64,000 bases of DNA from positions 1-64,000 of the forward strand of contig CADBEA010000001.1 of assembly GCA_902793635.1 (NCBI GenBank), read 5' to 3'. Source of the stretch: an uncultured Erysipelotrichaceae bacterium. GTDB taxonomy: Bacteria > Bacillota_I > Bacilli_A > Erysipelotrichales > Erysipelotrichaceae. Within the stretch, counting starts at the first letter, position 1, and each line of letters starts with the position of its first letter. The translations under genes were made by a program, and so were the position numbers. Positions 8,053-16,902 of this stretch are shown in pieces. Under the pieces are notes generated by a model, which made no database searches, was not told where the DNA came from, and saw only the letters and a program-made list of their open reading frames with translations.

Positions 8053-8490
8053 ATGAACGAATTTGAATTTGACTGCCTGCGTCTGGATCAGCAATTGTGT
8101 TTTCCATTGTATGCGGCAGCACGCAAGGTGACCGGTAAATATACGCCGTTCTTTAAGGAACTCGGTCTGACGTATACCCAGTACATTGTCTTCATGGTTC
8201 TGTGGGAAAAGGACGAGGTGACGGTCGGTGATATCTGCCGCCGGCTCTATCTTGATTCCGGAACGCTGACGCCGTTGCTGAAAAAGATGGAAGAAAAAGG
8301 CTGGCTGCAGCGGACCCGCTCCCATGCGGACGAACGGATCGTCGTTGTCACTTTGACGGAAGAGGGCAGGAAGATGAAGGAACGCTGCCAGTCAATACCG
8401 GCATCCATCAGTCAGTGTATTCATCTGAGTCCGGAAGACGCTGCAGCCCTGTATCGGATCCTGTATCAGATTCTGGAGGAAGACGAATGA
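8053..8490 (+). CDS. ohrR: Organic-hydroperoxide-sensing repressor, OhrR/MarR family
   Basis: 145 residues of MarR fold. LDQQLCFPLYAAAR near the N-terminus matches the OhrR signature with the peroxide-sensing Cys16 (Cys15 in B. subtilis). The winged helix follows (RRLYLDSGTLTPLLKKMEEKG, then RTRSHADERIVVVTLTEEG). Oxidation of the Cys should release DNA and derepress the operon. It has its own AAAGGAG site and its TGA overlaps the next ATG. The upstream dyad at 7109-7136 is its probable target. Unusually, no ohr peroxidase gene is adjacent. Confidence 0.88.
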   Translation: MNEFEFDCLRLDQQLCFPLYAAARKVTGKYTPFFKELGLTYTQYIVFMVLWEKDEVTVGDICRRLYLDSGTLTPLLKKMEEKGWLQRTRSHADERIVVVTLTEEGRKMKERCQSIPASISQCIHLSPEDAAALYRILYQILEEDE

Positions 8491-9593
8491 ACCGCGAAAA
8501 GAAGATTATCAGAACAAGTATTATCGGCATCCTGGCCAATGTATTTCTGGCTGCCTTCAAAGCGGCAGCCGGTATTCTGTCCAATTCCATCGCGGTCGTG
8601 CTGGATGCTGTAAACAACCTCAGTGACGCATTGAGCAGTGTGATCACGATCATCGGCACGAAGCTGGCTTCCCGGCCGGCGGATAAGAAACATCCTTACG
8701 GCTATGGCCGTATCGAATACCTCAGTGCCACGATCATTTCGGTAATCGTTCTCTATGCCGGTATTACATCGTTTGTCGAATCCGGCAAGAAGATCATCCA
8801 TCCGGAAGCACCGGATTATTCCGCTGTCACGCTGATCGTCATCGCGGCCGGTGTGGTGGTCAAGATCATTCTCGGCACCTATGTCAAAAAAGTCGGCAAA
8901 GAGGTGGGCAGTGACGCTCTGGTCAACAGCGGCGAAGACGCCCGGCTGGACGCGGTGATTTCCGCCTCGACTCTGATCGCAGCGGTGATCTATCTGCTGT
9001 TCCACATTTCCCTCGACAGCTGGCTGGGTCTGATCATTTCCGGCGTCATTATCAAAAGCGGTATAGAGATGCTGAGAGACACGATCAGCCGGATCCTCGG
9101 CGAGCGGATCGAAGCGGATTTTTCCAAGGAACTCAAAGCGACTGTATGCTCGGTAGATGGCGCAATCGGCGCCTATGATCTGGTACTGCATGACTACGGT
9201 CCTGACCGCATGCTGGGATCGGTTCATGTTGAAGTGCCGGATTATTTCACAGCTGATCAGCTGGACAGAATGACCAGGGAAATCGAAGACCGGGTGTTCG
9301 AAGAACATCATGTGATCCTGACAGCTGTCGGCTTCTATTCCCAGAATACGAAAAACGACGAAGCTGCCGTTCTGCGGGAAAAAGTCAGGGATATTGTCAT
9401 GTCCTTTGACCATGTCCTGCAGATGCATGGCTTCTACGTGGACAATACACAGAAAGTGATCCGCTTTGACGTCGTCATTGACCTCCTGGCAGATGATGTG
9501 CAGGCTGTTTATACCCAGCTTGTCACGGCTGTGCAGGAGGCTCTGCCGGATTATCAGCTGCAGATCACCCTTGACACTGATACCAGTGACTGA
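8487..9593 (+). CDS. Cation diffusion facilitator, Mn-type
   Basis: 368 residues: a membrane domain with about six helices (residues 10-200) and two consecutive cytoplasmic alpha/beta domains (about 205-290 and 295-368), the second an extension beyond the minimal family. The transmembrane metal site reads N-x-x-x-D in helix 2 (NNLSD region) and D-x-x-x-D in helix 5 (DARLD). That N-D-D-D set is the one known for manganese exporters such as MntE, rather than H-D-H-D for zinc. It exports a divalent cation by proton antiport. It starts at the ATGA overlap with ohrR, linking metal export to peroxide sensing. Confidence 0.88.
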   Translation: MNREKKIIRTSIIGILANVFLAAFKAAAGILSNSIAVVLDAVNNLSDALSSVITIIGTKLASRPADKKHPYGYGRIEYLSATIISVIVLYAGITSFVESGKKIIHPEAPDYSAVTLIVIAAGVVVKIILGTYVKKVGKEVGSDALVNSGEDARLDAVISASTLIAAVIYLLFHISLDSWLGLIISGVIIKSGIEMLRDTISRILGERIEADFSKELKATVCSVDGAIGAYDLVLHDYGPDRMLGSVHVEVPDYFTADQLDRMTREIEDRVFEEHHVILTAVGFYSQNTKNDEAAVLREKVRDIVMSFDHVLQMHGFYVDNTQKVIRFDVVIDLLADDVQAVYTQLVTAVQEALPDYQLQITLDTDTSD

Positions 9594-9616
9594 TGCAGGC
9601 TCTGCCTGCATTTTTT
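9594..9616 (+). terminator. Terminator of the ohrR-CDF operon
   Basis: Arms TGCAGGC/GCCTGCA around TCT, followed by TTTTTT. Confidence 0.9.
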
Positions 9617-9696
9617 ATCTGAAATTTATATGAGATTTCCAACAATTCCTGACAGCAGGAAGCGGTCATTCTGTTAAGATATAAGTGGAGGAAATC

Positions 9697-11466
9697 ATGA
9701 AAAAAATCACAACAATTATTCTGACCGGTCTGATGGCTGTTTCTCTGGCAGCCTGTGCCGGATCAGGAGCTCAGACATCCTCAGGATCTGTCTTTACAGC
9801 GGGAACTTATGAAGCTGACGGAGACGGATTTGCGGGGTCTTCCAATCCTGTTCATGTAAAGGTTACTTTTACGGACAGCACCATTGAATCCATTGAATAT
9901 ACTGCAACAGGTGAAACACCGACGGTCGGCGGCGCGGCGCTGCCGATGCTGGTGGAAAATGTACTGGCTGCCCAGTCGACAAAGATCGACGCGGTCGGCG
10001 GTGCCACCCTCACATCCACAGGTTTCTTCAACGCGGTCAATGATACGATCAAGCAGGCCGGCGCGGATCCGGAAAAACTGGAACCGCAGGCAGCTGCCGA
10101 AAAAGCCGAGGACGTCGAAGCGACATATGACGTTGTCGTCGTCGGTGCCGGTGGTGCCGGTATGACAGCCGCGATTACTGCAGCGCAGAATGGCAAGAAA
10201 GTCATGATCATTGAAAAAGCTGCTGTAGCAGGCGGTAACTCGAGTTACGCGACCGGCGGTATGAACGCTGCCGCGACGCATTATCAGGCCGAGCAGGGTA
10301 TCGAAGACTCCGCTCAGCTGTTCTATGACGATACGATGAAGGGCGGCCACGGCATCAACAATCCGGATCTGGTCCGCACGCTGGCTGAGAATTCCTCTGC
10401 CGCGATCGACTGGCTCGATTCCATCGGTGCTCCGCTGTCCAATGTCGGACAGGCCGGCGGCGCTTCCACGAAGCGTCAGCACCGTCCGGTTGACGATGAA
10501 GGCAAGATCCTTTCTGTAGGTACATTCCTGGTAGCTCACCTCTCCGATACTGTCAACGAGATGGGCATTGACACCATCTTCTCGGCACGTGTCGATGAGA
10601 TCCTGATGGAAGAAGGCAAGGCAGTCGGTGTCCACGCAGTCGGCGCTGACGGCAACCAGATCGTCATCCATGCCAACTCGGTAGTCATCACGACCGGCGG
10701 TTTCGGATCCAATCCGGAAATGATCGTCAAATATCGTCCTGATCTGGAAGGCTATGTATCCACCAACGCACCGACGATCACCGGTGATGCGATTCCGTTC
10801 CTGCAGGCAGTCAACGCGGATTTCGTTGATCTCGAACAGATCCAGATCCATCCGACAGTTGTTCAGGCAGACGGCTCGCTGATATCCGAATCCCTGCGCG
10901 GTGACGGTGCTATCCTGATCAACTCCGAAGGCAAACGTTTCTGCAACGAGATCCTGACCCGTGACGTCGTTTCTGCCCATGTCAATGAACAGCCGGGCAG
11001 CTACGCATGGCTGATCGTTGACCAGAAAATGTTCGACGCATCCAACGTTATTGCCAAGTACCTCGACAGAGGTCTGATGACAAAGTGTGAAACAGTCGAA
11101 GATCTGGCCAAGCTGATGGAAGTCGATGCCGGAACACTGCAGGAAACACTGGCCACATGGACAGCAGCCTGCGCGGCTCAGAACGATGCTGAATTCGGCC
11201 GTGAAGCATTTGACGCTCTGCTCTCCGATCTGTCCGCTGCGCCGTATTACGCAGTCAAGATCGCGCCGGGTATCCATCACTGCATGGGCGGCGTCAAGAT
11301 CAATACCAACGCTGAAGTCATTGACCGGGAAGGAAATGTCATTCCGGGTCTGTACGCAGCTGGTGAAGTTACCGGTGGTGTCCACGGCGGCAACCGTCTG
11401 GGCGGCAACGCTGTCGCAGACTTCGTCGTCTTCGGCCGTATCGCCGGCGAAAACGCATCCAAATAA
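9697..11466 (+). CDS. Extracytoplasmic FMN/FAD flavin reductase lipoprotein (fumarate reductase-like)
   Basis: 589 residues. Signal peptide with lipobox LAAC (Cys20). An FMN-binding domain (about 33-115) carries the flavinylation motif D-A-V-G-G-A-T-L-T (98-106), where ApbE would attach FMN covalently to a Thr. A FAD_binding_2 fumarate-reductase/succinate-dehydrogenase flavoprotein domain (about 123-585) follows, beginning VVVGAGGAGMTAAI and ending GGVHGGNRLGGNAV. Such proteins reduce fumarate, urocanate or related acceptors outside the cell, fed by extracellular electron transfer. The substrate is not decidable. GGAGG lies just before the ATG at 9697. No apbE is in the window. Confidence 0.9.
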   Translation: MKKITTIILTGLMAVSLAACAGSGAQTSSGSVFTAGTYEADGDGFAGSSNPVHVKVTFTDSTIESIEYTATGETPTVGGAALPMLVENVLAAQSTKIDAVGGATLTSTGFFNAVNDTIKQAGADPEKLEPQAAAEKAEDVEATYDVVVVGAGGAGMTAAITAAQNGKKVMIIEKAAVAGGNSSYATGGMNAAATHYQAEQGIEDSAQLFYDDTMKGGHGINNPDLVRTLAENSSAAIDWLDSIGAPLSNVGQAGGASTKRQHRPVDDEGKILSVGTFLVAHLSDTVNEMGIDTIFSARVDEILMEEGKAVGVHAVGADGNQIVIHANSVVITTGGFGSNPEMIVKYRPDLEGYVSTNAPTITGDAIPFLQAVNADFVDLEQIQIHPTVVQADGSLISESLRGDGAILINSEGKRFCNEILTRDVVSAHVNEQPGSYAWLIVDQKMFDASNVIAKYLDRGLMTKCETVEDLAKLMEVDAGTLQETLATWTAACAAQNDAEFGREAFDALLSDLSAAPYYAVKIAPGIHHCMGGVKINTNAEVIDREGNVIPGLYAAGEVTGGVHGGNRLGGNAVADFVVFGRIAGENASK

Positions 11467-11480
11467 CACTGACTGAGAAG

Positions 11481-11507
11481 GCCGGACAAATGTCCGGCTT
11501 TTTCTTT
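11481..11507 (+). terminator. Terminator of the flavin reductase gene
   Basis: Arms GCCGGACA/TGTCCGGC around AA, followed by TTTTTCTTTT. Confidence 0.92.
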
Positions 11508-11522
11508 TGGTCTGTTTTATGG

Positions 11523-11528
11523 GACAAT
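11523..11528 (+). promoter_or_regulatory. Possible extended -10 before the C39-like gene
   Basis: TGG-GACAAT ends 9 bases before the ATG at 11538. There is only a weak AAGGG as a ribosome site, so the transcript may have a very short leader. Confidence 0.3.
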
Positions 11529-11537
11529 AAGGGCATC

Positions 11538-12287
11538 ATGAAAAAAGCGCTGCCGATCCTTCTTTCCCTGTTATTGTTCAGTTCTGCTTCTCAGGAAAAA
11601 CCAATGTCCTCAGAAGGTTCTTTTATCTGGCACCTGGCACCGGACGGCACATATCAGGCCGGCGGTGCGGTTTCCTTACGGGATGACAGCGGCATGCGGG
11701 CTGCCTATGTCGGGCCACATGTGAATATGCCTGACTATGAACTGCAGATCACGACCGGCGGCAGCTATTGTTACAGCACACCGTATTTCTGGCAGAAGGA
11801 CAGACGCTGGAAGAATGCGAAATACGGCCCTTTGAAATTCGGGCCCACCGGCTGTGTGCCGACCGCTTTGGCGATGATCATTTCCGGTATCAAGGGTTAT
11901 GAGATTCTGCCGCTGGAAATTGGTGACTATCTCTATTTCGGGACAAATCAGTTCAACCGGCCTTCTGTCGGAGCCAGCGGCGCATCTTCCAGAGCAGTCG
12001 TTCTGGCAGCTGAGCATTATGGCGTCCGGTATGAACTGCTGAAAAGCTATGAAGACTTTGAAAGAGCCCTGCGGGAGGGCAAGTGTGTCTATCTGGCGGT
12101 GAATTATATCCGCGGCCTGACCCATGCCTTTGTGTGTCTGGGTTATCAGGACGGCTATACCTTTGTCAAAGACAGTGACAATTATGCCTATAACCATCTG
12201 TACAAGACGGAGGAACTCTGGGCCAGGCGTTCCCAGGATCTTTATGACAACAATGCCGGCACTCCGGCAATCGCCCTGTGGGAATAA
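11538..12287 (+). CDS. Secreted C39-like (papain-fold) peptidase domain protein
   Basis: 249 residues with an N-terminal hydrophobic signal sequence (KKALPILLSLLLFSSA). The C-terminal two thirds match the Peptidase_C39_2 type: catalytic Cys in GPTGCVPTALAM, His in GLTHAFVCLGY and Asp in VKDSDN, in the expected order. It probably acts outside the membrane; the substrate is unknown, and many such proteins are uncharacterised. ATG at 11538 has only a weak AAGGG site upstream. It is monocistronic, with a hairpin shared with capA downstream. Confidence 0.8.
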   Translation: MKKALPILLSLLLFSSASQEKPMSSEGSFIWHLAPDGTYQAGGAVSLRDDSGMRAAYVGPHVNMPDYELQITTGGSYCYSTPYFWQKDRRWKNAKYGPLKFGPTGCVPTALAMIISGIKGYEILPLEIGDYLYFGTNQFNRPSVGASGASSRAVVLAAEHYGVRYELLKSYEDFERALREGKCVYLAVNYIRGLTHAFVCLGYQDGYTFVKDSDNYAYNHLYKTEELWARRSQDLYDNNAGTPAIALWE

Positions 12288-12290
12288 AAA

Positions 12291-12310
12291 AAAGGACATT
12301 TCTGTCCTTT
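12291..12310. terminator. Bidirectional terminator between convergent genes
   Basis: Eight-base arms AAAGGACA/TGTCCTTT around TTTC, preceded by an A run. It serves the C39-like gene on + and overlaps the capA stop on -. Confidence 0.85.
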
Positions 12311-13533
12311 CAGAAACCGATCTGGATGGAACTGTCATAGCGATGAACGACTTCGTCGATCATCTTCTGATAGAAGGTGTCTTTATCCTTGAAGAGATCG
12401 GAACTGACATCCTGGAAATAGACACTGTGGATGTCCTGGAATTCACCTTCGTAGGAAGTAAAGAGGAGTTCCGCCTTTACATCTTTAATAACGATATCAA
12501 CAGAATCATCCGGCTGGATGGTTTTTTCAATGGTCAGCGTGCTGGCCATGCCGGTGTTGACTTCCTCCCAGGTCGTGTCATCCACGACGTTCTGGGAATT
12601 GACCAGGTTACCCAGGGCATAGTAGCAGAGGGTGCGGCCGTTGATCCACTGGATCGGCTGAATGTTATGAGCGTGGTTGCCGATGATAATATCAGCGCCG
12701 GCGTCGGATAACTGCTGTGCCAGGTGCAGCTGTTCGTCGTTCGGATCCGGGGTATATTCATCACCCCAGTGCATGGAAACGATGACAACATCCGCTTTCT
12801 GCTTGGCGTTTCTGACCCAGTTCATCAGTTCGTCTTCGTGGCCGCGGTAGCAGTTGACCATATATTCATGACCGGGTGTTGTTTCATAACCGTTCATGCT
12901 GTAGGTCCAGGCGGTGAACGCATAGGTGATGCCGTTGACTTCGTGGACGGCGATTTCTTCCCGCTGCTGCTGCGATTCATTGGTACCGGCCGTCACGATA
13001 TCCGGATACTTCTTCCAGAATTCAATTGAGTTCTCAATGCCTTCTTCACCTTTGTCGAGGGAATGGTTATTGGCGGTCGAGACAAGATTGAAACCGCGGG
13101 AAGCCATGTAGTCCCCGAACGACTGCGGGCAGTTGAAATGCGGATAGACGGTAATGCCGAGATGGTCACCGCCGAGGATCGTTTCCTGATTGTAGAACGC
13201 AAGGTCATACTGGGAAGCGGGGGCGGTGGATCCATCCATCAGATAGGACCAGTCATAGGTATCTTCACCGGTCCGGGCCTGATCGATGCATTCGATCTGA
13301 ACCAGGGCGTCACCGGCGATGAACATGGTCGCGCTGGAGACGATCGGTTCCTTGCGCATCAGGACTTTCGCAGTCTTGTCGACCTGATCAGCTGTCGGTG
13401 TCTGCTTGGTATAGACCGGTGGTTCGGTGAACGAGAAGGTCTTGATCAGAAAGAAACCGAGTACGATCAGAAGAGCCGGCAGAATAACCTGGAATTCCTT
13501 GCGGAGGTGACGCTGTTTTCTTTTATTTGTCAT
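12310..13533 (-). CDS. CapA-family protein (poly-gamma-glutamate capsule type)
   Basis: 407 residues. One N-terminal membrane anchor (about 13-33) after a basic start, then a calcineurin-like metallophosphoesterase-fold CapA domain outside the membrane: MFIAGDALVQ, VSTANNHSLDKGEEGI (the conserved NNH), VIVSMHWGDEY and DIIIGNHAHNIQPIQ (GNHAH), then YALGNLV. The homologues are involved in poly-gamma-glutamate capsule synthesis or export, but capBC are absent here, so the substrate is uncertain. The ATG has no Shine-Dalgarno site; an extended -10 (TGC-TAATAT) ends 6 bases before it. Confidence 0.92.
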   Translation of the reverse strand: MTNKRKQRHLRKEFQVILPALLIVLGFFLIKTFSFTEPPVYTKQTPTADQVDKTAKVLMRKEPIVSSATMFIAGDALVQIECIDQARTGEDTYDWSYLMDGSTAPASQYDLAFYNQETILGGDHLGITVYPHFNCPQSFGDYMASRGFNLVSTANNHSLDKGEEGIENSIEFWKKYPDIVTAGTNESQQQREEIAVHEVNGITYAFTAWTYSMNGYETTPGHEYMVNCYRGHEDELMNWVRNAKQKADVVIVSMHWGDEYTPDPNDEQLHLAQQLSDAGADIIIGNHAHNIQPIQWINGRTLCYYALGNLVNSQNVVDDTTWEEVNTGMASTLTIEKTIQPDDSVDIVIKDVKAELLFTSYEGEFQDIHSVYFQDVSSDLFKDKDTFYQKMIDEVVHRYDSSIQIGF

Positions 13534-13539
13534 ATCAAA

Positions 13540-13548
13540 ATATTAGCA
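13540..13548 (-). promoter_or_regulatory. Extended -10 of a probable leaderless capA promoter
   Basis: Minus-strand TGC-TAATAT ends 6 bases upstream of the ATG at 13533. Confidence 0.55.
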
Positions 13549-13630
13549 TAAGAAGGCGCAAAAGAGAGATACGGAATCATAGATGAAACAGTTTCCGGGT
13601 CAATCTGTTTATGACACCGCTGTTACATTG

Positions 13631-13636
13631 TATAAT
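13631..13636 (+). promoter_or_regulatory. -10 box of a probable leaderless MATE promoter
   Basis: Consensus TATAAT ends 7 bases before the ATG at 13644, with no ribosome-binding site. Confidence 0.55.
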
Positions 13637-13643
13637 GCGGGTT

Positions 13644-15008
13644 ATGGACCTCAAGAAATACATCGGCACAAAGGAGTTCTATCAGACAACCGCCCGGATC
13701 GCTGTTCCGCTGGCTCTGCAGAGTGCGCTGATGAGCTGTCAGTCAATGATCGATACCTTAATGGTTTCCTGGATCGGCAAGGTATCGGCGGTCGGTACGG
13801 CTGCCCAGATCGATACCCTTGCCAGCATGATCGCCTACGGCTGTATCGGCGGCATCAGTATTATCGCTTCCCAGTTTTTCGGTGCCGGTGATGATAAGAA
13901 TCTGAAACGGTGCACCGGTCTAGGTCTCTGCCTCGTCATGACCAATGCGGTGCTCTGGATCCTTGCGGCGACGTTCTTCGGGCCGGCCATCCTGTCGTTC
14001 TACATGAAAGATCCCGCCGTTGTCTCGGACGGTCTTCTGTATCTGAATATCTCGCGGTTTACATTGCTGTTTTCCGGCTGTTCCTTTATCATTTCCAACA
14101 TGTTCCGATCGACCGGCCAGCCCCGTATCGCTCTGCGGATATCGATCCTGACGACAATATGCAATATTACACTGAATTATCTGCTGATCTTCGGCTTCGG
14201 ACCGATTCCGGCACTGGGTATTGAAGGTGCCGCTCTGGCAACAATGGCAGCCCAGATCATTGCCTGCATCACGCTGATATCCTATGCTTTCTATTCCCAC
14301 CAGAGATTCATCGGCTCCTTCCGGGAGGTGTTCGGTTTTGATCTGAACTTTGTCAGACCGATCCTGGAAAGGATCCTGCCGCTGATCCTCAATGAAACAG
14401 CCTTCGGCTTCGGTCAGACACTGTTTGTCAAGGCGTTCGGCTATCTGGGCAAGGAACAGATGGATGCCTATTATGTCGGCAATCAGATCTTCAACCTGAT
14501 GACCTTCATTATCTATGGCTACGGCAATGCCGTGCAGATTCTGCTCGGTCAGAAACTGGGCCGGGGTGAAATCGAGGAAGCCAAGCAGGAATGCCGCCAG
14601 CATATCGGTCTGGCCTTTGTCCTCTCCTGTCTGCTGGTGACCTTCCTTGTCCTCTTCGCAAGACCAATGGTTTCCCTCTTCGCCCTCAAGGATCCCTCTG
14701 TTGAAATGCTGGCGGTCACGATCGTCAGGGTCTTCGCGGTCAAGGCGTCCATGCGTCTGTATAATTTCATGATCTTCTGCATTCTGAGATCGGGCGGTGA
14801 CGCGAAGGTGATCCAGTTCCTCGATTCCGGACTGGAATGGCTGGTCGGTCTGCCCTGTGCCTTCCTCTGTGTCGGTGTGCTGGGCATGCAGAATATCGCC
14901 CTGGTCCTGCTGATTACCCAGCTGGAACAGCTGGTCAGACTGGTCCTTGGCATGCGGCGGGTATACAGTTACCGTTGGGCCAATGACCTGACCCAATTGG
15001 TTTCATAG
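13644..15008 (+). CDS. MATE-family multidrug/efflux transporter
   Basis: 454 residues with about 12 membrane helices in two homologous halves, as in MATE (MatE) exporters. The N-terminal half carries IAVPLALQSALMSCQSMIDTLMVSWIG and the second half begins LERILPLILNETAFGFGQTL. It exports drugs or metabolites in exchange for Na+ or H+. The ATG at 13644 is preferred to ORF starts at 13611 and 13635 because it fits the TATAAT seven bases upstream and the protein alignment. It ends in a hairpin shared with the convergent ABC operon. Confidence 0.92.
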   Translation: MDLKKYIGTKEFYQTTARIAVPLALQSALMSCQSMIDTLMVSWIGKVSAVGTAAQIDTLASMIAYGCIGGISIIASQFFGAGDDKNLKRCTGLGLCLVMTNAVLWILAATFFGPAILSFYMKDPAVVSDGLLYLNISRFTLLFSGCSFIISNMFRSTGQPRIALRISILTTICNITLNYLLIFGFGPIPALGIEGAALATMAAQIIACITLISYAFYSHQRFIGSFREVFGFDLNFVRPILERILPLILNETAFGFGQTLFVKAFGYLGKEQMDAYYVGNQIFNLMTFIIYGYGNAVQILLGQKLGRGEIEEAKQECRQHIGLAFVLSCLLVTFLVLFARPMVSLFALKDPSVEMLAVTIVRVFAVKASMRLYNFMIFCILRSGGDAKVIQFLDSGLEWLVGLPCAFLCVGVLGMQNIALVLLITQLEQLVRLVLGMRRVYSYRWANDLTQLVS

Positions 15009-15010
15009 GA

Positions 15011-15036
15011 AAAGGATCCTTGCGGATCCTTTCTTC
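15011..15036. terminator. Bidirectional terminator between MATE and ABC genes
   Basis: Nine-base arms AAAGGATCC/GGATCCTTT around TTGC. T-rich on +, with a shorter T run on -. Confidence 0.85.
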
Positions 15037-15039
15037 TGT

Positions 15040-16902
15040 TTATGCCATGGCTTCTTCAAACTGCGAGTTGTACAGTCTGGCATAGAAGCCGTCTTTTGCC
15101 AGCAGCTCTTCGTGAGTGCCGATTTCAACGATGTCACCATGATCCATGACCAGGATCATGTCAGCGTTGCGGATGGTGGAAAGGCGGTGGGCGATGACGA
15201 AGGAAGTTCTTCCTTTCATCAGGTTTTCCATGCCTTTCTGGATCAGGATCTCGGTTCTTGTGTCGACTGAGGAAGTGGCTTCATCAAGGATCAGGATCTT
15301 CGGATCACTGAGGAAGGCACGGGCAATGGTCAGCAGCTGTTTCTGACCCTGGGAAATGTTGGTGGATTCCTCGTTGATCTCGGTCTGATAGCCGTTTTCC
15401 AGAGTGCGGATGAAGTGGTCGACGTAGGCGGCGTCGGCTGCCTTCATGACTTCTTCATCGGTGGCATCCATGCGGCCGTAGCGGATATTGTCCATAATTG
15501 TGCCGGTATGGAGCCAGGCATCCTGCAGAACCATGCCGAAGCAGTCACGCAGGTCAGTTCTTGTCATATCCGTCGTCTTTTTGCCGTCGATGTAGATATG
15601 ACCGGAATTGAGTTCATAGAAACGCATCAGCAGTTTGACGATCGTTGTTTTGCCGGCGCCGGTCGGACCGACAATGGCGACCTGGGAACCGTAATGGATA
15701 TAGGCGCTGAAGTCATGAATGACTGTCTTTTCGGGATCATAGCCGAAGACGACATCTTCAAACGTGACGTTGCCTTTGATTCTGATATTGCCGTTTTCAT
15801 CACGGATCGAGATCGGATGATCCGTATCCGGTGTTTCTTCCTCCTCTTCCAGGAATTCGAAGACACGTTCAGCGGCTGCCGCGGTCGCCTGCAGGATGTT
15901 CATGATCTGGGCGGTCGAGGTAATCGGCTGATTGAAGTTGCGGACATACTGGATGAATGCCTGGATATCACCGATGGCAAGACCTCTGTGGACAGCCAGC
16001 CAGCCGCCAAGCACACAGCAGCCGACATAGCCGATGTTGCCGATGAAGTTGGTGATCGGCTGCATGGCGCCGGAAATGAACTGGGCTTTCCATGCTGCGG
16101 TATAGAGCTTGTCGTTCAGATCGTTGAAGGTATTGATCGAACGCTCTTCGCCATTGAACGCCTTCATGACAATGTGGCCGCCGTACATTTCTTCAATGTG
16201 GCCGTTGACGTTGCCGAGGGTATCCTGCTGGGCTTTGAAGTATTTCTGGGAATTCATGACGACGATGGCTGCCGCAAGACCCGAGAGGGGCACGATGATC
16301 AGCGCCATCAGGGTCAGCTGCCATGATATCGACAGCATCATGTAGAGAATGCCGATAATTGTAATCAATGACGTGAATACCTGCTGGACGGACTGGTTCA
16401 GTGACTGGGATACGACGGAAACGTCATTGGTGATGCGGGAAAGCACTTCGCCGTGCGTCGTCGTATCAAAGTATTTTAATGGCAGGCGGTTGATCTTTTC
16501 GGAGATTTCCTTGCGCAGATTGTAGGTGATCTTCTGGGTGACACCGGTCATCATCCAGCCCTGGATATAGTGGAACAGGGCGGAAAGCAGATAGATGCCG
16601 AGCAGGGTATACAGGATCGAGGCAATCTTCGCGAAGTCGATGCCGCCGGTGCCGCTGTATTTGGCGGCCAGTCCCTCAGCCAGGGTCGTCGTTGCCGAAC
16701 CGAGGATACGCGGACCGATAATGGAGAAAATCGTGGATCCCAGAGTGAACAGGGTAATGATCAGAATCTGCAGATAGAACGGCTTCATGTAGCGGATCAG
16801 TTTGACGATCGTACCGCGGAAGTTCTTGGCTTTATCACCGGCAACCATGCCGCGCGGGGAGCGCATGCCGGTCCGGTAATTGGTTTTTCTCTTCTCACTC
16901 AT
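15040..16902 (-). CDS. ABC exporter, ATPase-permease half B
   Basis: 620 residues: a basic N-terminal tail, a six-helix type-I exporter domain (about 35-335) and an ATPase domain (about 375-610). The ATPase has Walker A GPTGAGKTTI, signature ISQGQKQ, Walker B ILILDEATSSVD with the catalytic Glu, and the switch His in IAHRLST. Its start overlaps the stop of the partner (ATGA at 16899-16902), so the two are made together as a heterodimer of the LmrCD/BmrCD kind. It exports drugs, lipids or peptides; the cargo is unknown. Confidence 0.93.
   Translation of the reverse strand: MSEKRKTNYRTGMRSPRGMVAGDKAKNFRGTIVKLIRYMKPFYLQILIITLFTLGSTIFSIIGPRILGSATTTLAEGLAAKYSGTGGIDFAKIASILYTLLGIYLLSALFHYIQGWMMTGVTQKITYNLRKEISEKINRLPLKYFDTTTHGEVLSRITNDVSVVSQSLNQSVQQVFTSLITIIGILYMMLSISWQLTLMALIIVPLSGLAAAIVVMNSQKYFKAQQDTLGNVNGHIEEMYGGHIVMKAFNGEERSINTFNDLNDKLYTAAWKAQFISGAMQPITNFIGNIGYVGCCVLGGWLAVHRGLAIGDIQAFIQYVRNFNQPITSTAQIMNILQATAAAAERVFEFLEEEEETPDTDHPISIRDENGNIRIKGNVTFEDVVFGYDPEKTVIHDFSAYIHYGSQVAIVGPTGAGKTTIVKLLMRFYELNSGHIYIDGKKTTDMTRTDLRDCFGMVLQDAWLHTGTIMDNIRYGRMDATDEEVMKAADAAYVDHFIRTLENGYQTEINEESTNISQGQKQLLTIARAFLSDPKILILDEATSSVDTRTEILIQKGMENLMKGRTSFVIAHRLSTIRNADMILVMDHGDIVEIGTHEELLAKDGFYARLYNSQFEEAMA

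Noticed and set aside
9781-11469. 562-codon open frame on - opposite the flavin reductase
   Set aside because: Antisense shadow caused by codon bias; no start signal or family resemblance.
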